Source of the DNA: Lentzea aerocolonigenes
GTDB taxonomy: Bacteria > Actinomycetota > Actinomycetes > Mycobacteriales > Pseudonocardiaceae
DNA: 50,220 nucleotides
Assembly: GCF_000955955.1 (NCBI RefSeq)
Contig: NZ_JYJG01000141.1
Span: 1 to 50,220, forward strand
Direction: 5' to 3'
Part shown: piece after piece, positions 38,701-49,121 of the stretch
Layout of the letters: each line of letters begins with the position of its first letter
Numbering within the stretch: the first letter of the stretch is position 1
Translations under genes and position numbers: made by a program
The notes under the pieces: generated by a model
Database searches by the model: none
Told to the model about the DNA's origin: nothing
What the model saw: only the letters and a program-made list of their open reading frames with translations

Positions 38701-41700
38701 GATGACACGAAGGCGCTGACCTACGCCGAACTGGACGCGCGGGCGAACCGGCTGGCGCGCAAGCTCGGTCGCGGCGAGCTGGTCGCGGTGGTGCTGCCCA
38801 GGTCGGCCGACCTGCTGGTGGCGTTGCTCGCGGTGCTGAAGTCCGGTGCCGCTTACGTGCCGGTTGACGACTCGTACCCGTTGGCGCGCATCGAGCAGAT
38901 GACCGCCGGTGCCCATCAGGTGATCACGCCGGACACGTTCGACGGGCTGGACGCCCACGACGCGGAACGGCTCGACGTCGCGGTGCACCCGAGGTCCGCG
39001 GCGTACGTGATCCACACGTCCGGCTCGACCGGACGACCGAAGGGCGTCGTGGTCGAGCACGCGTCACTCGCCGCGTACCTGCACGAGGCGGTCCGGCTCT
39101 ACCCGGCCGCGGCCGGCGAGTCGGTGATCCACTCATCGGTCGCGTTCGACATGCCGGTGACCACGCTGTTCACCCCGCTGATCACGGGTGGCCGCGTGCG
39201 GTTCGGCGGGCTCGACCGCGACACCGACCTGCTCAAGGTCACGCCCAGCCACCTGCGGCTGACGGACCTGCCGCGGGCGAAGAACCTGGTCGTCGGCGGT
39301 GAAGCGCTGGACGGCGAGGTGGTGCGGCGCTGGCGGGAGCGCAACCCGGACGCGCTGGTGATCAACGAGTACGGGCCCACCGAGGCGACCGTGGGCTGCG
39401 TCGTCTTCGAGGTCGGGGAGGGCGACGGCCCGGTGCCGATCGGCACGCCCATCGCCAACGCGCGGGCCTACGTGCTCGACGGGTGGCTGCGGCCCGTGCC
39501 CGAAGGCGTCTGGGGTGAGCTCTACCTGGCCGGAGCCGGCATCGCGCGTGGCTACCGCGACCAGCCAGGACTCACCGCTGAACGGTTCGTCGCCGACCCG
39601 TTCAGCTCCGGCACGAGGATGTACCGCGTCGGCGACCGGGCGCGCTGGGCGGACGGCCGGCTGGAGTACGCGGGCCGCGTCGACGACCAGGTGAAGATCC
39701 TCGGGTTCCGGGTGGAACCGGGCGAGACCGAGGCCGTTCTGTCCGAAGTGGACGGTGTGCGGCAGGCCGCCGTGGTGGTGCGGGACGGACGGCTGGTCGC
39801 CTATGTCGTGCCGTCGCGGCCCCTGCGTCCTGGCGAACTGCGGGCTGCCCTCTCGACGCTGCTGCCCGCACACCTGGTGCCGTCGGCGTTCGTCGAGCTG
39901 GATGAGATCCCGTTGAGCCCCAACGGAAAGCTCGACCGCTCCCGGCTGCCCGAGCCGCGCACGACCTCGGGGCGCGTCCCCAACGAGGCCGAACGGGTCG
40001 TGTGCGAGATCTTCGCCGAGGTGCTCGGCCTGGAACAGGTGGGTGTGGACGACGACTTCTTCGCGCTGGGCGGGCATTCCCTGCTCGCCGCACAGGTCGT
40101 CAACCGAGTACGTGCCCAGCTGGGCGGTGACATCGGCGTCACGACGCTGTTCACCGCGCCGACTCCCGCGTTGCTGACCGCGGCGACGGACGGCGAGGTG
40201 CGGGCGAAGCGACCGGAGCTGGGGTCGTTGCCCCGGCCGGAGCGCGTCCCGCTCGCTCCTGTCCAGCGCGGCCTGTGGTTGCTCAACCGCCTCGACCCGG
40301 CCTCGGCCAGGTACTCGATGCCGGTGGTGGTGCGGCTGTCGGACGAGGTCGACCTCGGGGCGTTGAAGTGGGCGCTCGTCGACGTGGTGACCCGGCACGA
40401 GGTGCTGCGCACGCTGTTCCCCGAGTTCGACGGTGAGCCCTGCCAGCTGGTGCGACCGGCGGCGCTGGACGTCGAGACGGTGCGGGTGGACGACCTGGCC
40501 GAGGCCGTGCGGGCCGAGATCGCCCGCGGGTTCGACCTGACGCGGGAGACGCCGTTGCGCGCGACCGTGTTCCGCTGCGGTGACGAACTCGTGCTCCTGC
40601 TGGTGCTGCACCACATCGCGGGCGACGACTGGTCGTTCGGGCCGCTCGCACGTGACCTGGCCACCGCCTACCGCGCCCGCGTCGACGTGACCGCGGCCGC
40701 GCTGGCGCCGTTGTCTCTGCAGTACGCGGACTTCGCGTTGTGGCAGCAAAGCGTGTCTTCGGACGACGGGATCGCGTTCTTCCGCCGCACGCTGGAAGGC
40801 GCGGCGGAGCAACAGCTGCCGGTGGACCGGCCGTTGCCCAGCGGTGCCGCGGAACGCGTCCCGGTGACGCTGCCTTCGGTCGCGGACTTCGCCAGGGAAC
40901 ACGGTTGCACGGAGTTCACCGTGCTGCACGCGGCGCTCTCGGTGTTGTTGCAGCGTCTCGGTTCCGGTGACGACGTCGTGATCGGGACGCCCGTGTCCGG
41001 TCGTCCGGACCGGCGGCTGGAGGACCTGGTCGGCTACTTCGTCAACACCGTCGCGCTGCGCACGGATCTGACCGGTGACCCGACGTTCCGCGAGGTGCTG
41101 CACCGCGTTCGCGCCGCGGACCTGGCCGCGTTCGCACACGCCGACGTACCGTTCGACGCGGTCGTCGCCGAGCTGGCTCCCGGTGGCGCACCGCTGTTCC
41201 GCGTGTTGCTGTCGGTGCTGCCGCCCGCCGCGGAGCTCGGCGACCTCGGCGTGGTGGTGGAGAGCGCCGGTGGTACGGGCGCCGCGAAGTTCGACCTGAC
41301 GCTGAAGCTGACGCCGGCCGGTGACGGCGTGACCGGCGTCGTGGAGTTCGACACGGGGTTGTTCGACGTCGAGACGGCCGAGGCGATCGCGGCGAGCTTC
41401 ACGGCGTTGCTCACCGCGCTCGTGACCACGCCGGACCAGCCGGTGCGACTCGCCGACCTGGTGCGACGACCGGCCGGGCCGACGCCGGTGACCGTGACCG
41501 GGACGTTGCCGGAACTGCTGCTGGCCCAGGTGATCCGGACGCCGGACGCGGTCGCGGTGGTCGCCGACGAGACGCTGACGTTCGCGCAGCTGCAGGAGCG
41601 TGTCCTGCGGCTGGCGCGCGTGCTGGCGGGACGCGGCATCGGTCGTGGCGACGTCGTCGCGGTGCGGTTGCCGCGATCGGCTGCCGTGATCGTCGCGATG

Positions 41701-44700
41701 TTCGGCGTCATGGCCGCTGGGGCGGCGTATCTGCCGATCGACGTGACGGCGCCCGAGGCAAGGGTGCGGCGGTTGCTGGAGGACGCGACGTTCGTGCTCG
41801 ACGCGGAGCTGGCCGGTCCCGAGGCCGAGCCCGCGGTGCCCGTGCCCGGCGATCTGGCCTACGTCCTGCACACGTCGGGCTCGACGGGGACACCGAAGGC
41901 AGCCGCCGTCGAGCACCGGGCGATCGTCAACCTCTTCCACCAGCACCGGGCGAACCTGTTCCGCGACCACCGGTGCCGGGTCGCGCTCGTCGCGCCGCTG
42001 ACGTTCGACGCGTCGTGGGTCCCGGTGCTGTGGATGCTGGCGGGTCACGAACTGCACGTCGTCGGCGACGAGGTGCGGCGTGACCCGGAAGCACTGGTCG
42101 CCCACCTCGCCGAGCAGCACATCGACGTCATGCAGAGCACCCCTTCGCACGTCCGGTTGTTGCTGGCGACCGGGCCGCTGCCGCTCGAGGTGCTCGCGCT
42201 CGGCGGCGAGGCGGTGGATCGGGACCTGTGGCGGACGTTGCGCGACAACGGCGTCACCGCGATCAACCTGTACGGCCCCACCGAGTGCGCGGTGGACGCC
42301 GTCACGGCGTGGCTGGCCGAGCACCCCAGGCCGGTGATCGGACGGCCGATCGGCAACGTCGCCGCGTACGTGCTGGACCGGAACCTGCGGCCGTTGCCGG
42401 ACGGCGTCACGGGTGAGCTGTACCTGGCCGGCGCGGGGCTCGCCCGCGGGTACCACCGGCGGCCCGGTGACACGGCGGCGCGGTTCGTGGCCGACCCGTT
42501 CGGTTCCGGCACCCGGATGTACCGCACCGGCGACCTGGCCCGGTGGCGCAAGGGAGTGCTGGAGTACGTCGGGCGCACCGACGACCAGGTCAAGGTGCGC
42601 GGGATGCGGGTCGAGCCCGGTGAGGTCGAGGCGGCGCTCACGGCCTGCGCGGGCGTCTCTGCGGCCGCCGTGGTGGTGCGTGACGACCTGCTGGTCGGGT
42701 ACGTGGTCGGTGGCACGGACGTGCGCGCCGAGGTGGCCACGATGCTGCCGGAACACATGGTGCCGCAACGGATTGTGGTTCTCGACGCGCTGCCTTTGAC
42801 GACGAGCGGCAAGATCGACCGCAGGGCGCTGCCCGCTCCCGCCGCCGAGATCCGGCCCTGTGCGGAGCCGCGCAACAACGCCGAAGCCGTGCTGTGCAAG
42901 GTGTTCGCCGAGGTGCTGCAGCTGGGTTCGGCGGGCCGGGACGACGACTTCTTCGCCCTCGGCGGGCATTCGATGCTGGTGCCCAAGCTGGTCAACGGCG
43001 TCCGTGCCCGGCTGGGTGCGGAGGTCTCGGTGCGGGAGGTGTTCGAGGCCCGCACTCCCGCACGGCTGGCGCCCAGGCTCACCGGGATCACCCTGCCCGC
43101 GCTGGTGGCGGGGGAGCGGCCGCAGCGGTTGCCGCTGTCGTACACCCAGGAGCGGTTCTGGTTCCTGCACCGGCTGGAAGGCCCGTCCGCGGCCTACAAC
43201 ATGCCGCTCGCGCTGAGGCTGCGCGATCTGGACGTCGCGGCGTTGCGGCTCGCGTTGACCGACGTGGCCGACCGGCACGAGGTGCTGCGGACCGTGTTCC
43301 GCGACGACGAGCAGATCGTGCTGCCCGCGGGCACGGCACCCAGGCTGACCGAGGCACCGTGGGACGACCGGGCCCTGGCCTCCGCGGCGGCGCACCCGTT
43401 CGACCTCGCGGCCGAACCTCCGTTGCGCGCCTGGGTGTTCCACGACGGCGGCGAGGCCGTGCTGCTCCTGCTGCTCCACCACATCGCCGGTGACGGCCAG
43501 TCGATGGCACCGCTGACCCGTGACCTGATGACCGCCTACCACGCCCGGCTCACGGGCGAGGCACCGCGGTGGACGCCGCTTCCGGTGCAGTACGCGGACT
43601 TCGCGCTCTGGCAACGGCGACTGCCGCTGGACGAGCGGTACTGGGCGGACACCCTGGCCGGGCTGCCGGAGGAGCTGAACCTGCCCGCCGACCGCCCGCG
43701 GTCCGTACTCGTGGCGGGTGCGGGCGCCGTGCCGCTCGAGATCAGCCGGGAGCTGCACGCGAGGCTGGCCGGGATCAGCGCCGACGCCACCACGTTCATG
43801 GTCGTGCTCGCCGGTCTGTCCGCCCTGCTGACCAGGATGGGCGCTGGCACCGACCTGCCGATCGGCGTGCCGGTGCACGGACGGTCCGACGCGGCGCTCG
43901 ACGACCTGGTCGGCTGCTTCCTCAACACGCTGGTGCTGCGGACGCGGACGGACGGCGACCCGACGTTCGCCGAGTTGCTCGGCAGGATGCGGGACACCGC
44001 GCTCGACGCCTACGAACACCAGGACACGCCGTTCGAACGGCTTGTCGAGGTGCTCAACCCGCCACGTTCGGCCGGACGGCATCCGCTGTTCCAGGTGATG
44101 CTGTCCTACCGCGTCGGCGGCGGGGACACCCGGCTCGACGGTGAAGCGGTCGAGGTGAGCCTGCCGTCCGCGCGGTTCGACCTGTCCGTCGGCCTCACCG
44201 AGCATCCGGACGGCGGACTGACCGGCGAGATCCAGTACCCGGCCGGGCTCTTCGACCACGACACGGTCGCGTCGCTCGCCGAACGGTTCCTCCGCGTCCT
44301 CGACCAGGCGGCGACCCGTCCGGACGCGCCGATCAGCGAGCTGGACGTGCTGCTGCCGGGTGAACCGGTGCGGCACGGGACAACCGTCGCACTGCCGGAA
44401 GCGACGCTGGCCGACCTGTTCGCCCGCGCTGTCCGTGAAACCCCGGACGCGATCGCCGTCGTCAGCGACTCCGAGGAGCTGACCTACGCGGAGCTGAACC
44501 GCCGGGCGAACCGGTTGGCGCACCTGCTGATCGCCGAGGGTGCCGGCCCCGAGTCGGTGGTGGCGCTCGAGGTGCCGCGGTCGGCGGACTTGGTCGTCGC
44601 GGCCCACGCGGTGATCAAGACCGGTGCCGCCTACACCCCGGTGGACGCCCCGGCCGACCGAGCCGAGGCGATGCGCGCGGACGCCAAAGTGTCCATTGTG

Positions 44701-46716
44701 GTCACACCGGACGTCGTGACGGCCAGCGTGAAGTTCCCCGACCACGACCCGGAGGTCCGGATCGACCCGGACAACGCGGCGTACGTGCTGTTCACCTCCG
44801 GCTCGACCGGCAGGCCCAAGGGTGTCGTGGTGTCGCACAGGTCGGTGGTGAACCACCTCGCGTGGTTGCAACGGACCTACCGGCTGGAGCTGGGTGACCG
44901 CGTGCTGCACAAGACGCCCGCCGGGTTCACGGTGTCGGTGTGGGAGCTGTTCTGGCCGCTGCAGACGGGCGCGACCACCGTCGTCGCGGAGGCGGGCGGG
45001 CACCGCGACCCGGGATACCTCGTCGAGGTGATGAAGCGGCACGGCGTGACGACCGTCCACTTCGTCCCGTCGATGCTGGAAACAGTGCTGGCGCTGGGCG
45101 AACTGCCCGAGCTGAAGCGGATCTTCGTCGGCGGCGAGGCGCTCACCCGCGACCTCACCGACCGGCTCGGCGGCCTGTACTACAAGTACGGCTCCACCGA
45201 GGTCACCTGCGACGCCACCGTCTGGGACGGCGACCCCGGCGACCGCCCGCTCGTGCCGATCGGCGCCCCGATCGACAACGCCGGCGTCCACGTGCTGGAC
45301 GACCGCCTCCGGCCGGTTCCGCCCGGTGTCCCCGGCGAGCTGTACGTGACCGGTCTCCCGCTGGCCCGCGGTTATGTGAACGCCCCGGCACTCACGGCCG
45401 AACGTTTCGTCGCCGACCCGTTCGGCTCGGGCACCCGGATGTACCGCACCGGCGATCTCGCCCGCTGGGACCGCCACGGCCGGCTGCACTTCGCCGGCCG
45501 CGCCGACCACCAGCTCAACGTGCGCGGCGTGCGGGTCGAGCCGGGTGAGATCGAGGCCGCACTGGTCGCGGCGCCCGGTGTCGAGCAGGCCGTGGTGGTG
45601 CTGCGCGACGACCGGCTCGTCGGCTACGTCACCGGCGACGTGGATCCCGTGCGGCTGAGGCACGATCTCGCCACCAGGCTGCCCGCGCACCTGGTGCCGG
45701 CTGTTGTGACGATCACCGAGTTTCCGCGCACCACCAGCGGTAAGATCGACAGGGCGAAGCTCCCCGCTCCACAGTGGACCGTCGGGAGCCGTGGCCCGGA
45801 GAACGACATCGAACGGGCGTTGTGCCCACTGGTGGCCGAGCTTCTCGGCCTGCCGGAGGTCGGCGCGGAGGACGACTTCTTCGCGCTGGGAGGGCATTCG
45901 CTCACCGCCGCGCGCCTGGTGACCCGGATTCGTGCGGAGCTGGGTGGCACCCTCACGCTGCGTACGGTGTTCGAGTCGCCGACGGTGGCCGGCCTCGCGA
46001 CGAGGCTGCACGACGCGCCGGATCCGCTGGCACCGCTGGTGAAACTGCGCGACGGCGGCCCCGTGTTGTTCTGCGTGCACCCGCTCGGCGGCCTCAGCTG
46101 GCCGTACACCAGGCTCGGCCGGCACGGCGCGTTCGGGTTGTACGGCTTGCAGGCCGACGGTCTCGACGGCACCGGACGCCTGCCCGGCAGCATCGCCGAG
46201 ATGGCTGCTCGCCAGGTCGAGCGGATCCGCAGCGTGCAGCCGGACGGGCCGTACCGGATCGTCGGCTGGTCGTTCGGCGGGCTCGTGGCCCACGAGATCG
46301 CCGTGCAGCTGCAGGAGTCCGGTGCCGAGATCGCCTTCCTGGCCCTGCTCGACCCGTACCCGCGGGATCCGTTCGCGCCGCGGCGCTCCGAGTCCGACCT
46401 GCTCGACGGAGTGCGGGTGCCGGAGGAACTTGCTGATCCGCGCCTGCTGCGGGCGGCCAGAGCGGTGTTCGTCAACAACGACGCCATCGCCGCCCGGCAC
46501 GTCCCACGCGTTTTCGACGGTGACGTCGTGTTCGTCCGGGCGACCCGCCTCGCGGACGGCGACACGCCGCGCTCGCCAGAACTCTGGCGCCCCCACGTGA
46601 CCGGGCACGTCGACGTGCACCCGGTCGACGCCACCCACGACGGACTGCTCGACGAGCGGCCCGCCACCGAGATCGGCGGGCTGCTCGCCCGCCTCACCGA
46701 GAGGACGAACCCGTGA
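25630..46716 (+). CDS. Seven-module lipopeptide synthetase (7028 aa NRPS)
   Basis: One protein carries the whole assembly line: C-A-T-E, C-T, then five C-A-T modules and a thioesterase. Every T domain keeps its Ser (922, 1834, 2840, 3854, 4817, 5781, 6757). The single epimerase is in module 1 and is followed by a DCL-type C domain, so residue 1 should be D. Module 2 has no A domain; the other six A domains keep their A3 loops and A10 lysines. Pocket codes point to Asn for A4 and A5; A1, A3 and A7 form a serine-like group; A6 is unassigned. The GTG start overlaps the ACP stop, and the stop overlaps the MbtH start. A single polypeptide avoids docking domains between modules, except for the incoming ACP and the free A-T protein. 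The product is inferred to be an N-acyl heptapeptide. Confidence 0.93.
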   Translation: MTLPLTAAQHAVWTAQQLTPDDPLFTCGVSFDLRGPVDAELLDAAVRQAVAETDALRVRFAGDPVRQVVDDSIAGGLLVIDTAAADEWIDARQAEVIPLDGEMFQHVLLRISPREHRFYLRYHHILLDAYGQVLHCRRIAEIYTALVAGQRPGACEFGSLAAVLSEEDTYRASVRCQRDREYWTAEFAELPEPVELGGPGTGLGLSLPAWTAHVHDLAGPRWPLTVVAAMAAYTHRVTGAQNVVLRVLMAGRLGPIALATPSMLVNEVPLWLTVTPATTFADLVAQVAGRLGTAARHQRFPAAELRRELGGEALGPAVNVLSFAAAGLRFGDVESTACQLSAGPVRDLALNAFGDPRASEGVQLLLRANRARFTPESVAGHGGQYLKMLAAAGNPDLTVGSVDLVEPDELTRWNDTAHDVEPRGFVELLQAQDPDAEAVAFEGERITYRELNVRANRMAHALRRRGIGVESRVAVLLPRSIDLIVSLWAVLKAGAAYVPVETGYPADRIAFVLADSGAAVVISEENFAELGEGEPGTDLNVPVRGGNAAYLIYTSGSTGRPKGTVITHAGIANMLSWMQDEYVLTPADRVVHKTPIGFDVSVWEIFWTLTRGATLVVARPDGHRDPAYLARLVRDEQVTIIHFVPSMLGPFLDEYTHTPSLRMVSCGGEVMPAGLVARFVRECAAQLHNSYGPTEFSVTATSWACEQQDVIPIGTPTHNTRAYVLDSALRPDSTGELYLAGPQLARGYLDRPALTSERFVADPHGPRGSRMYRTGDVVRRRPDGLLEFVGRADHQVKVNGQRVELGEIEAALANVPGVQQAVVDLRGRRLVGYVTGTPRTDPRDWLAERLPAFMVPQVVLTLAAIPVTPNGKVDRAALPEPAATGRAPVTETEEVLQAIAAELLQRQDLGIDDDLFALGADSITAIQFASRARGRGVGVRAGDVFDQRSVAKLAAIAEVAVEAEVTDEAVGEFPATPLMRELTGPVDGFAQAVPLRLRPGTRFSDLVPALQAVLDRHDALRLRGTEIRSVGAVRAEDCLFRAESDDLTSQLHQAQRDLSVHDGVVVRAVFSESRLLLVLHHFVVDGVSWRILLPDLAEALTAAAEDRTPVLSARTTSMRHWARHIATESGDDVAFWNELLAGVPPLAARELDPATDLRGTARTVTVSVSRELTETVLTTLPHAYRATPDDVLLAALAQAVRRHRGDGPVVVERETHGRDGFGFDLSATVGWFTRTHPVRLEAGGHPLKTAKEDVRRVLGHRFDEVRDRVTGSPQIAFNYLGRLEPSALGWELDGDVRLLTDPGMPCTHSLEINAHVRDGVLVAEWTFPGGLFTEETVRELANEWCAALAELAQDTSGGLTPSDVPLVHIGQQELDRLRGIDDVLPLSPLQEGLLFLALYEAEDPYVGQLVLRFDGGFDRTRMRAAAGELLRRHPNLRAGFRSRSTGAPVQTIPAAVTVPWDERDDFEAFLVADRARGFSVVRPPLLRFTAIGDRLVLTHHHLLLDGWSLPLLVRELVTLYHGGEPLPAAPYRDYLAWLARQDRDSSLAAWRSALAGLTGPTRIAPQGRAVTGHGHVEVVLPADVTEALLRTGTEQGVTLGTIVQSLWAVVLRTCTGRDDVVFGSTTSGRPAELPGVESMIGLFVNTLPVRVRLATGDTFADVMTHLRHTEDELRSHQHLGLADITRTTGLDALFDTVLAVENYPLGSDLGAGDLVLAEAELTERSHYPVTVSVFPETGLRIRLAYQTGVFDHERAESVAAMFGQLLTTASTGFGHALPEVEVLAGQVVETALRTSTGRAPRTEAEEKLCHIAADVLGVDEISVDDEFFALGGTSIMMIRLVHRVRDEFGVELSLREVFAAPTAAGLAGLLSGSRPRRAGITGGSRPERIPLSFAQERMWFLQRLQGATGTYNIPAAIRLSGELDVRALQAALRDLIARHEALRTIYPEDEHGPHQVVLPADAEFTMALVRDPAPDLAAAAAHAFDLATDLPLLATLYVVGPDEHVLLFVVHHIAADGVSLRPMAEDLSAAYRARAAGSAPEWTPLAVQHADFAVWQRDTVAVDLPRQVEYWTRTLEGLPQEVTFPADRTRPAIATHRGGHLDFDVDPELYRRLLDLAGRTRTTPFMVLQAAAAALMTKLGAGEDIPLGGAIADRPDSVLDDVVGVFINTLVYRIDTSGDPTFDALLGRVREAGLGAFAHREVPFERLVEELSPERSRSRHPFFQVMLAWLDLTEAQIDLPGVRAQAGPVTSGTAKFDIHFDCQLTETGGLLCTLEYATDLYDHTTIESFARRFTKVLTAVAGDSSLRLSEVDVLEEDERSLVLERWNDTIVKTDGQWVVEQLESQDPEAVAVVFEGERVTYGEFNARVNRFARSLRKRGVGPESRVAVMLPRSVDLIIALWAVIKTGAAYVPIDTGYPADRISYILEDSGAALLVSEVDSLDESPENLGVRPHADNAAYIIYTSGSTGRPKGTVNTVAGMANRLWWMQRDHALRPGERVLQSTPVSFDVSVWEVFWTLARGGTLVVARPDGHRDPVYLERLMREESVSVVHLSSSMLAAYQDEVPLPESVRLVVSGDEALPADLVRRHRAGSDAVLLNAYGPTEAAVDVTAWAAVPDAEVVLIGGPVPNTSVHVLDRWLEPVAPGVPGELYLGGVQLARGYLDRPALTAERFVANPFAAGERLYRTGDVVRWTAGGELEYLGRADEQVKLRGFRVELGEVEDAMAAHPAIARAAAAVHDQRLVGYLLTSGPVDHDDLRERMAARLPEYMVPARFVELDTWPLTPNGKLDRKALPVPEFAATEGRSPRTPDEEILCGLFAEVLGVPAVSIDDDFFALGGHSLLVTRLAGRIRSVFGREVELAVLFEATTVAALAPKLATASARRAGVVAVERGERVPLSHAQERLWFLHKMEGPSATYNLPVALRLRGALDVAALSAALADVGQRHEVLRTVFAEDSLGPHQVLLPEIPALRIGSSLEEEVARPFDLAGEAPVRAVLFPAGPDEHVLLIVLHHIAGDGASMAPLAADLTAAYTARVRGAEPDWRPLPVQYADFAVWQREAPDVSFWTSELAGLPEEMALPYDRQRPVVPSHHGETVEFTVPSDVHSGLIELARAHHVTPFMAVHAAIATLLHRLGAGEDVVVGSPVVGRPDEALRDLVGFFVNNVVLRTDLSGDPAFTEVLDRVRTADLAAYAHQDVPFELVVEAVNPRRSTARHPLFQVNLNWNNADETIAVDLPGVTAEPLPLGLAAAKFDLSFFLAEQPSGGVRGVLEFATDLFDRATAERIVASFQEVLAAAVAAPSLPISSLRAEERRLLASWNDTAHELPFGTLVSLFEAQADRTPDAPAVVFGDTTLTYAELDARANRLAHHLVGLGAGPERFVGVLLPVSEQVVVAVLAVLKTGAAYLPLDPAHPAERLGFMLRDIGPVAVVTTEELAQPGFPVVLSDVVGELAQPGSPAAPPGATGEPSSRVTPGPLPDNAAYAIFTSGSTGTPKAVVVQHRSVIAYLAWVLDEYASLRDHALVHSPISFDLTVTGIYGPLISGGRVELVNWTASGPAGAVTKPSYVKATPSHLALLDAVQDEFSPSRELVLGGESLLGDALDAWRARNPEATVLNEYGPTETTVGCTVFRIAPGDPVPSGVITIGRPAWNTQVHVLDARLRPVPIGAVGELYVGGALVTRGYQGRPGLTAGRFVADPFGSAGSRMYRTGDLARWTSEGLLEFAGRVDDQVKIRGFRIELGEVEAALSAESAEAAAVVRDGVLVGYVVLRAGRTVDDVRAAVATTLPEYMVPTTFVALDVLPRTPNGKIDRAALPAPAHAAASAVADGRIAAAFAELLGVAEIGPHDDFFALGGHSLLAARLVNRLRDEFAADVSIRDVFENPTVAALSEVLGEPVTEKEVVVPQRLCRAPLSAAQRRMWFLYELEGPSATYTIPIALGLRGELDVPALRAAFGDVLARHDILRTVIDPEGPQQVVLENVEVPFEVVDHLDDHAERPFALDSEIPIRAVLAGGGHEHVLLVTLHHIAGDGGSMRPLAHDLQTAYAARRSGQAPQWTGLPAQYADYALRHQDGQDEALRHWTAVLAGVPEEIELPTDRPRPAVQSFRGDAVPFQVPECTRAALAALCHFGISEFMVLQAALAVLLGRLGAGEDIVLGAPVDTRRDTVFEDLVGLFTNTVPLRTDLSGNPSFSELLLRVRGANVDAYTHADVPFDRLVQAVNPARSAARHPLFQVMLSMDHGSGAPELPGLETELLEAGGGQAKFDLLMALRPDGAGSVQFATDLFDRGTVEALVERFLRLLHTAVTDPRTRIADLPLLSEAEREDLVVTRNATAAELPGALLPELFEQQVDRTPDAIAVLDDTKALTYAELDARANRLARKLGRGELVAVVLPRSADLLVALLAVLKSGAAYVPVDDSYPLARIEQMTAGAHQVITPDTFDGLDAHDAERLDVAVHPRSAAYVIHTSGSTGRPKGVVVEHASLAAYLHEAVRLYPAAAGESVIHSSVAFDMPVTTLFTPLITGGRVRFGGLDRDTDLLKVTPSHLRLTDLPRAKNLVVGGEALDGEVVRRWRERNPDALVINEYGPTEATVGCVVFEVGEGDGPVPIGTPIANARAYVLDGWLRPVPEGVWGELYLAGAGIARGYRDQPGLTAERFVADPFSSGTRMYRVGDRARWADGRLEYAGRVDDQVKILGFRVEPGETEAVLSEVDGVRQAAVVVRDGRLVAYVVPSRPLRPGELRAALSTLLPAHLVPSAFVELDEIPLSPNGKLDRSRLPEPRTTSGRVPNEAERVVCEIFAEVLGLEQVGVDDDFFALGGHSLLAAQVVNRVRAQLGGDIGVTTLFTAPTPALLTAATDGEVRAKRPELGSLPRPERVPLAPVQRGLWLLNRLDPASARYSMPVVVRLSDEVDLGALKWALVDVVTRHEVLRTLFPEFDGEPCQLVRPAALDVETVRVDDLAEAVRAEIARGFDLTRETPLRATVFRCGDELVLLLVLHHIAGDDWSFGPLARDLATAYRARVDVTAAALAPLSLQYADFALWQQSVSSDDGIAFFRRTLEGAAEQQLPVDRPLPSGAAERVPVTLPSVADFAREHGCTEFTVLHAALSVLLQRLGSGDDVVIGTPVSGRPDRRLEDLVGYFVNTVALRTDLTGDPTFREVLHRVRAADLAAFAHADVPFDAVVAELAPGGAPLFRVLLSVLPPAAELGDLGVVVESAGGTGAAKFDLTLKLTPAGDGVTGVVEFDTGLFDVETAEAIAASFTALLTALVTTPDQPVRLADLVRRPAGPTPVTVTGTLPELLLAQVIRTPDAVAVVADETLTFAQLQERVLRLARVLAGRGIGRGDVVAVRLPRSAAVIVAMFGVMAAGAAYLPIDVTAPEARVRRLLEDATFVLDAELAGPEAEPAVPVPGDLAYVLHTSGSTGTPKAAAVEHRAIVNLFHQHRANLFRDHRCRVALVAPLTFDASWVPVLWMLAGHELHVVGDEVRRDPEALVAHLAEQHIDVMQSTPSHVRLLLATGPLPLEVLALGGEAVDRDLWRTLRDNGVTAINLYGPTECAVDAVTAWLAEHPRPVIGRPIGNVAAYVLDRNLRPLPDGVTGELYLAGAGLARGYHRRPGDTAARFVADPFGSGTRMYRTGDLARWRKGVLEYVGRTDDQVKVRGMRVEPGEVEAALTACAGVSAAAVVVRDDLLVGYVVGGTDVRAEVATMLPEHMVPQRIVVLDALPLTTSGKIDRRALPAPAAEIRPCAEPRNNAEAVLCKVFAEVLQLGSAGRDDDFFALGGHSMLVPKLVNGVRARLGAEVSVREVFEARTPARLAPRLTGITLPALVAGERPQRLPLSYTQERFWFLHRLEGPSAAYNMPLALRLRDLDVAALRLALTDVADRHEVLRTVFRDDEQIVLPAGTAPRLTEAPWDDRALASAAAHPFDLAAEPPLRAWVFHDGGEAVLLLLLHHIAGDGQSMAPLTRDLMTAYHARLTGEAPRWTPLPVQYADFALWQRRLPLDERYWADTLAGLPEELNLPADRPRSVLVAGAGAVPLEISRELHARLAGISADATTFMVVLAGLSALLTRMGAGTDLPIGVPVHGRSDAALDDLVGCFLNTLVLRTRTDGDPTFAELLGRMRDTALDAYEHQDTPFERLVEVLNPPRSAGRHPLFQVMLSYRVGGGDTRLDGEAVEVSLPSARFDLSVGLTEHPDGGLTGEIQYPAGLFDHDTVASLAERFLRVLDQAATRPDAPISELDVLLPGEPVRHGTTVALPEATLADLFARAVRETPDAIAVVSDSEELTYAELNRRANRLAHLLIAEGAGPESVVALEVPRSADLVVAAHAVIKTGAAYTPVDAPADRAEAMRADAKVSIVVTPDVVTASVKFPDHDPEVRIDPDNAAYVLFTSGSTGRPKGVVVSHRSVVNHLAWLQRTYRLELGDRVLHKTPAGFTVSVWELFWPLQTGATTVVAEAGGHRDPGYLVEVMKRHGVTTVHFVPSMLETVLALGELPELKRIFVGGEALTRDLTDRLGGLYYKYGSTEVTCDATVWDGDPGDRPLVPIGAPIDNAGVHVLDDRLRPVPPGVPGELYVTGLPLARGYVNAPALTAERFVADPFGSGTRMYRTGDLARWDRHGRLHFAGRADHQLNVRGVRVEPGEIEAALVAAPGVEQAVVVLRDDRLVGYVTGDVDPVRLRHDLATRLPAHLVPAVVTITEFPRTTSGKIDRAKLPAPQWTVGSRGPENDIERALCPLVAELLGLPEVGAEDDFFALGGHSLTAARLVTRIRAELGGTLTLRTVFESPTVAGLATRLHDAPDPLAPLVKLRDGGPVLFCVHPLGGLSWPYTRLGRHGAFGLYGLQADGLDGTGRLPGSIAEMAARQVERIRSVQPDGPYRIVGWSFGGLVAHEIAVQLQESGAEIAFLALLDPYPRDPFAPRRSESDLLDGVRVPEELADPRLLRAARAVFVNNDAIAARHVPRVFDGDVVFVRATRLADGDTPRSPELWRPHVTGHVDVHPVDATHDGLLDERPATEIGGLLARLTERTNP
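29741..31285 (+). other. NRPS module 2: C-T with no adenylation domain
   Basis: A DCL-type C domain ([17 protein letters not shown] at 1500-1507) runs through NTLPVRVRL and [10 protein letters not shown] straight into a linker and the T domain (LGGTSI, Ser1834). No A-domain core lies between them. The linker carries no deletion scar that I can see. The residue is therefore probably supplied by the free Thr-type A-T protein at 14497-16941. Confidence 0.9.
31286..34290 (+). other. NRPS module 3: C, A3, T
   Basis: The C domain has HHIAADG (2011-2017). A3 has [11 protein letters not shown] (2462 on), FDVSVW (2507 on) and the pocket D-V-W-H-V-G-A-V-D-K, close to serine codes such as DVWHVSLVDK but with Gly-Ala for Ser-Leu. 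Ser or a diamino acid is possible. The T domain is LGGHSL (Ser2840). There is no epimerase. Confidence 0.8.
34291..37335 (+). other. NRPS module 4: C, A4 (Asn), T
   Basis: The C domain has HHIAGDG (3011-3017). A4 has [11 protein letters not shown] (3484 on) and FDLTVT (3528 on). The pocket D-L-T-K-V-G-E-V-G-K is an asparagine code. The T domain Ser is 3854. A 16-residue tandem duplication lies between the A2 and A3 cores. Confidence 0.9.
35926..36021 (+). repeat. 48-bp imperfect tandem duplication inside A4
   Basis: The first 23 bases of the two units (35926-35948 and 35974-35996) differ at two positions only, encoding ELAQPGFP and ELAQPGSP; the remainder is weaker. The duplication is in frame and lies in a variable loop between cores A2 and A3, so it should be tolerated. 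Confidence 0.7.
37336..40230 (+). other. NRPS module 5: C, A5 (Asn-like), T
   Basis: The C domain has HHIAGDG (4022-4028). A5 has [11 protein letters not shown] (4462 on), FDMPVT (4506 on) and the pocket D-M-T-K-V-G-E-V-G-K, one change from the Asn code of module 4. The T domain Ser is 4817. A second Asn is the best prediction. Confidence 0.82.
40231..43110 (+). other. NRPS module 6: C, A6, T
   Basis: The C domain motif is HHIAGDD (4994-5000), with Asp instead of the last Gly. A6 has [11 protein letters not shown] (5414 on), FDASWV (5459 on) and the pocket D-A-V-Q-A-G-L-V-D-K. I cannot assign it with confidence; the Asp late in the pocket would suit Gln or a basic residue such as diaminobutyrate. 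The T domain Ser is 5781. Confidence 0.75.
43111..46030 (+). other. NRPS module 7: C, A7 (atypical), T
   Basis: The C domain has HHIAGDG (5950-5956). A7 keeps [11 protein letters not shown] (6388 on) and TTSGKIDR, but the pocket begins FTVSVW: Thr6434 replaces the Asp that normally binds the alpha-amino group. The code reads T-V-W-H-F-G-K-C-D-K, and the A5 core is YGSTE instead of YGPTE. The T domain Ser is 6757. The substrate may not be a standard alpha-amino acid. Confidence 0.82.
46031..46716 (+). other. NRPS terminal thioesterase domain
   Basis: The TE begins at [20 protein letters not shown]. Ser6881 sits in GWSFGG, the likely acidic residue is Asp6908 in LLDPYP, and the His is 7003 in DATHDG. 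This is a complete type I TE, able to hydrolyse or cyclise. Lactone closure on the Thr or hydroxy-Asn hydroxyl is possible. Confidence 0.88.
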
Positions 46717-46922
46717 CCAACCCCTTCGACAACCCCGACGGTGTGTTCCTCGTGCTGGTCAACGACGAGGGCCAGCACTCGTTGTGGCCCGAGTTCGCCG
46801 CTGTGCCGGACGGCTGGCGGGTCGTCTTCGGCCCGGACAGCCGCGCCGCGTGCCTGGAGCACGTCGAGCGCAACTGGACCGACCTGCGCCCCCAGAGCCT
46901 GATCGAGGCGATGGCCGAATGA
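46713..46922 (+). CDS. MbtH-like protein
   Basis: This 69-residue protein is a small NRPS chaperone that binds adenylation domains and is often needed for their solubility or activity. It shows the family pattern: [28 protein letters not shown] and the Trp in [10 protein letters not shown]. The GTG start overlaps the NRPS stop (GTGA), so it is produced together with the synthetase, and its stop overlaps the hydroxylase start. It could serve the A domains of the large protein and the free A-T protein alike. Confidence 0.97.
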   Translation: MTNPFDNPDGVFLVLVNDEGQHSLWPEFAAVPDGWRVVFGPDSRAACLEHVERNWTDLRPQSLIEAMAE

Positions 46923-47869
46923 TCACCGCGGAACACCTGCTCGGTGCCGACGACCTCGCGGTTCTCGACGGGGTCGCCCGCACGCTCGCCTCCTACGGCG
47001 ACCGGGTCGACGCCCCGTGCTGGGTCGCACGGGCGCGGCGGTCCTGGGAGGACACCCCGGCTGCACTGCGCCGTGAGATCAGCGACTTCCGCCGGCACTC
47101 CGGACCCGACGGGCGGCTCGTCCTCAGCGGACTGCCGATCGGGGACGTCCCGCCGACGCCGATGGTGAAGGGGTCCGTGCAGCACACGCCGACCGTCGGC
47201 GCCGCCGTGCTGGCACTGGTCGCACACGGCCTCGGTGACCCGGCCGCGTTCGCCGCCGAGAAGTCCGGTGCCCTGGTGCAGGACGTGGTCCCGGTACCCG
47301 GTGAGGAGAAGGTGCAGGGCAACACCGGGTCGGTCGAGCTGACGTTCCACACGGAAAACGCCTTCCACCAGCACCGGCCGGACTTCGTGATGCTGCTGTG
47401 CCTGCGCGCGGACCACGACGGCGTGGCCGAGCTGCGCACGTTCTGCATCCGCACCGCGCTGGCCGAGCTGAGCGCCGCCACCCGCGCCGCGCTGGCGAAG
47501 CCGGACTTCCTCACCGCCGCGCCACCGTCGTTCGGCGGCAACGGGCGAGGCTCCCTGCACGCCGTCCTGGCCGGCGACCCCGCCGACCCGGACCTGTGCC
47601 TCGACGAGGTGGCCACCAGTCCGCTGACCGACCAGGCCGCCACGGCATTGGCCGACCTGCGCGCCGCGATCGCGCGGCACTACACCGGCATCAGGCTGCG
47701 TCCGGGCGATCTCGCCGTCGTCGACAACCGCGTGACGCTGCACGGCCGTTCCGAGTTCGTGCCCCGCTACGACGGCGCGGACCGCTGGTTGCAGCGGACC
47801 TTCGCCTTCGCGGACCTGCGCCGGTCGCGTGACCACCGGCCGGGCGACACCACCGTTCTGGAGAAGTGA
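46919..47869 (+). CDS. Fe(II)/2-oxoglutarate amino acid hydroxylase (AsnO/VioC-like)
   Basis: This 316-residue enzyme belongs to the clavaminate synthase-like group that beta-hydroxylates amino acids. The iron ligands are His144 and Glu146 in [14 protein letters not shown] and His275 in TLHGRSEF; Arg293 in WLQRTF should bind 2-oxoglutarate. The Glu in the HxE triad is normal for this group, as in AsnO. The stretch matches AsnO's HTEDAFHPYRADY pattern well. Because two modules (4 and 5) carry Asn codes, 3-hydroxy-asparagine is the best guess for the product. Hydroxylation of the free amino acid before loading is known for AsnO; action on a carrier-bound residue cannot be excluded. It overlaps the MbtH stop by four bases. 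Confidence 0.88.
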   Translation: MITAEHLLGADDLAVLDGVARTLASYGDRVDAPCWVARARRSWEDTPAALRREISDFRRHSGPDGRLVLSGLPIGDVPPTPMVKGSVQHTPTVGAAVLALVAHGLGDPAAFAAEKSGALVQDVVPVPGEEKVQGNTGSVELTFHTENAFHQHRPDFVMLLCLRADHDGVAELRTFCIRTALAELSAATRAALAKPDFLTAAPPSFGGNGRGSLHAVLAGDPADPDLCLDEVATSPLTDQAATALADLRAAIARHYTGIRLRPGDLAVVDNRVTLHGRSEFVPRYDGADRWLQRTFAFADLRRSRDHRPGDTTVLEK

Positions 47870-47870
47870 G

Positions 47871-49121
47871 ATGCACGAGATCTTCGCGGCGCGCGAGTCC
47901 GCCGTGCGCAGCTACTGCCGCAGCTTTCCGGTCGTGTTCGAACGGGCGAGCGGGCACCACCTGTGGGACACGTCCGGCCGCCGGTACGTCGACCTGCTGT
48001 GCGGCGCCGGAGCGCTGAACTACGGGCACAACCACCCCGAGATGGTGCGCCGGGTCGTCGACTACCTCACCGCGGGCGGCCCGGTGCAGTCACTGGACCT
48101 GCACACCCGCGCGAAAGCGGAGTTCCTGGAGAAGTTCGCCCAGCTGCTGGACGCCAAGGGGATGAGCGACTACGTGGTCCAGTTCCCCGGACCCGCCGGC
48201 ACGCTCGCCGTCGAGGCGGCGCTCAAGCTCGCTCGCAAGGTCACCGGCCGCACGCACGTCGTGGCGTTCCGCGGTGGTTTCCACGGCGCCTCACTGGGTT
48301 CGCTGGCCGCGACGACGTCACCGCTGCTGCGCGGCGGGGCGGGCACGCCGCTGCCGCACGTGACGATCCTGCCGTACGACTCGACTCCCGAGCTGGAGTC
48401 CGCTGTCCTTTCCGGACCGGTGCCCGCCGCGTTCATCCTGGAGACCGTCCAGGGCGAGGGCGGCCTGAACGCCGCGACCCGGCCGTGGCTGGGCCGGGTG
48501 CGCCGACTGGCCGACCGCCTCGGCGCCCACGTGATCGTGGACGACGTGCAGGCGGGCTGCGGGCGCACCGGCAGGTTCTTCAGCTTCGAGGAGTTCCCCG
48601 AGCTGCGACCCGACCTGGTCTGCCTGTCGAAGTCGTTGAGCGGCATGGGGTTGCCGATGGCGGCGCTGCTCATCCGGCGCGAGCTCGACCGGTGGGCGCC
48701 CGGTGAGCACAACGGCACGTTCCGCGGCCACAACCTGGCGTTCGTGGCCGGTTCCGCCGCACTCGATCTCTGGGCGGACCCGGACTTCGCGGGCCGGGTG
48801 GCCGACCTCGCCGGGGTGATCAGGCAGACGCTGACGGAGATCGTCGCGCAGCTGCCCGGTCACGGGCTCACCCTCGTCGGCCGCGGCGCGATGAGCGGAC
48901 TTCGGTTCCCGGACGCGGATCTTGCGGGCGCCGTGCGCGACGGGCTGTTCAGGGCCGGGGTCATCGCGGAGACTTCGGGCAACGGCTCGGTCCTCAAGCT
49001 GTTTCCGCCACTCACGCTCACCCCCGCGCAGTGGTGCGAGATCGCGGACCTGATCAGGGACGTCATCGCTGATGCTGCTGACACCGCCCGCGGGTCCGCG
49101 GTCGTGTCGGCGGTCGGTTGA
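47871..49121 (+). CDS. Class III aminotransferase, EctB-like (2,4-diaminobutyrate)
   Basis: This 416-residue PLP enzyme closely follows the diaminobutyrate-2-oxoglutarate aminotransferase pattern: YVDLLCGAGALNYGHNHPEM, VQFPGPAGTLAVEAALKLAR, VIVDDVQAGCGRTG, and LSKSLSGMGLPMA with the cofactor Lys254. EctB makes L-2,4-diaminobutyrate from aspartate semialdehyde. No ectA or ectC lies nearby, so it is unlikely to serve ectoine synthesis. As last gene of the NRPS operon, one base after the hydroxylase stop, it probably makes diaminobutyrate as a building block. Which module uses it is not clear; modules 1, 3, 6 and 7 lack firm codes. A different amine donor or acceptor is possible. Confidence 0.87.
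   Translation: MHEIFAARESAVRSYCRSFPVVFERASGHHLWDTSGRRYVDLLCGAGALNYGHNHPEMVRRVVDYLTAGGPVQSLDLHTRAKAEFLEKFAQLLDAKGMSDYVVQFPGPAGTLAVEAALKLARKVTGRTHVVAFRGGFHGASLGSLAATTSPLLRGGAGTPLPHVTILPYDSTPELESAVLSGPVPAAFILETVQGEGGLNAATRPWLGRVRRLADRLGAHVIVDDVQAGCGRTGRFFSFEEFPELRPDLVCLSKSLSGMGLPMAALLIRRELDRWAPGEHNGTFRGHNLAFVAGSAALDLWADPDFAGRVADLAGVIRQTLTEIVAQLPGHGLTLVGRGAMSGLRFPDADLAGAVRDGLFRAGVIAETSGNGSVLKLFPPLTLTPAQWCEIADLIRDVIADAADTARGSAVVSAVG

Noticed and set aside
39133..46638. Minus-strand open frame of 2501 codons under the NRPS gene, with similar long ones at 29788-34941 and 35056-39060
   Set aside because: High GC removes stop codons on the opposite strand. The predicted protein is Arg/His/Gln-rich without motifs, while the plus strand holds a continuous, recognisable NRPS.
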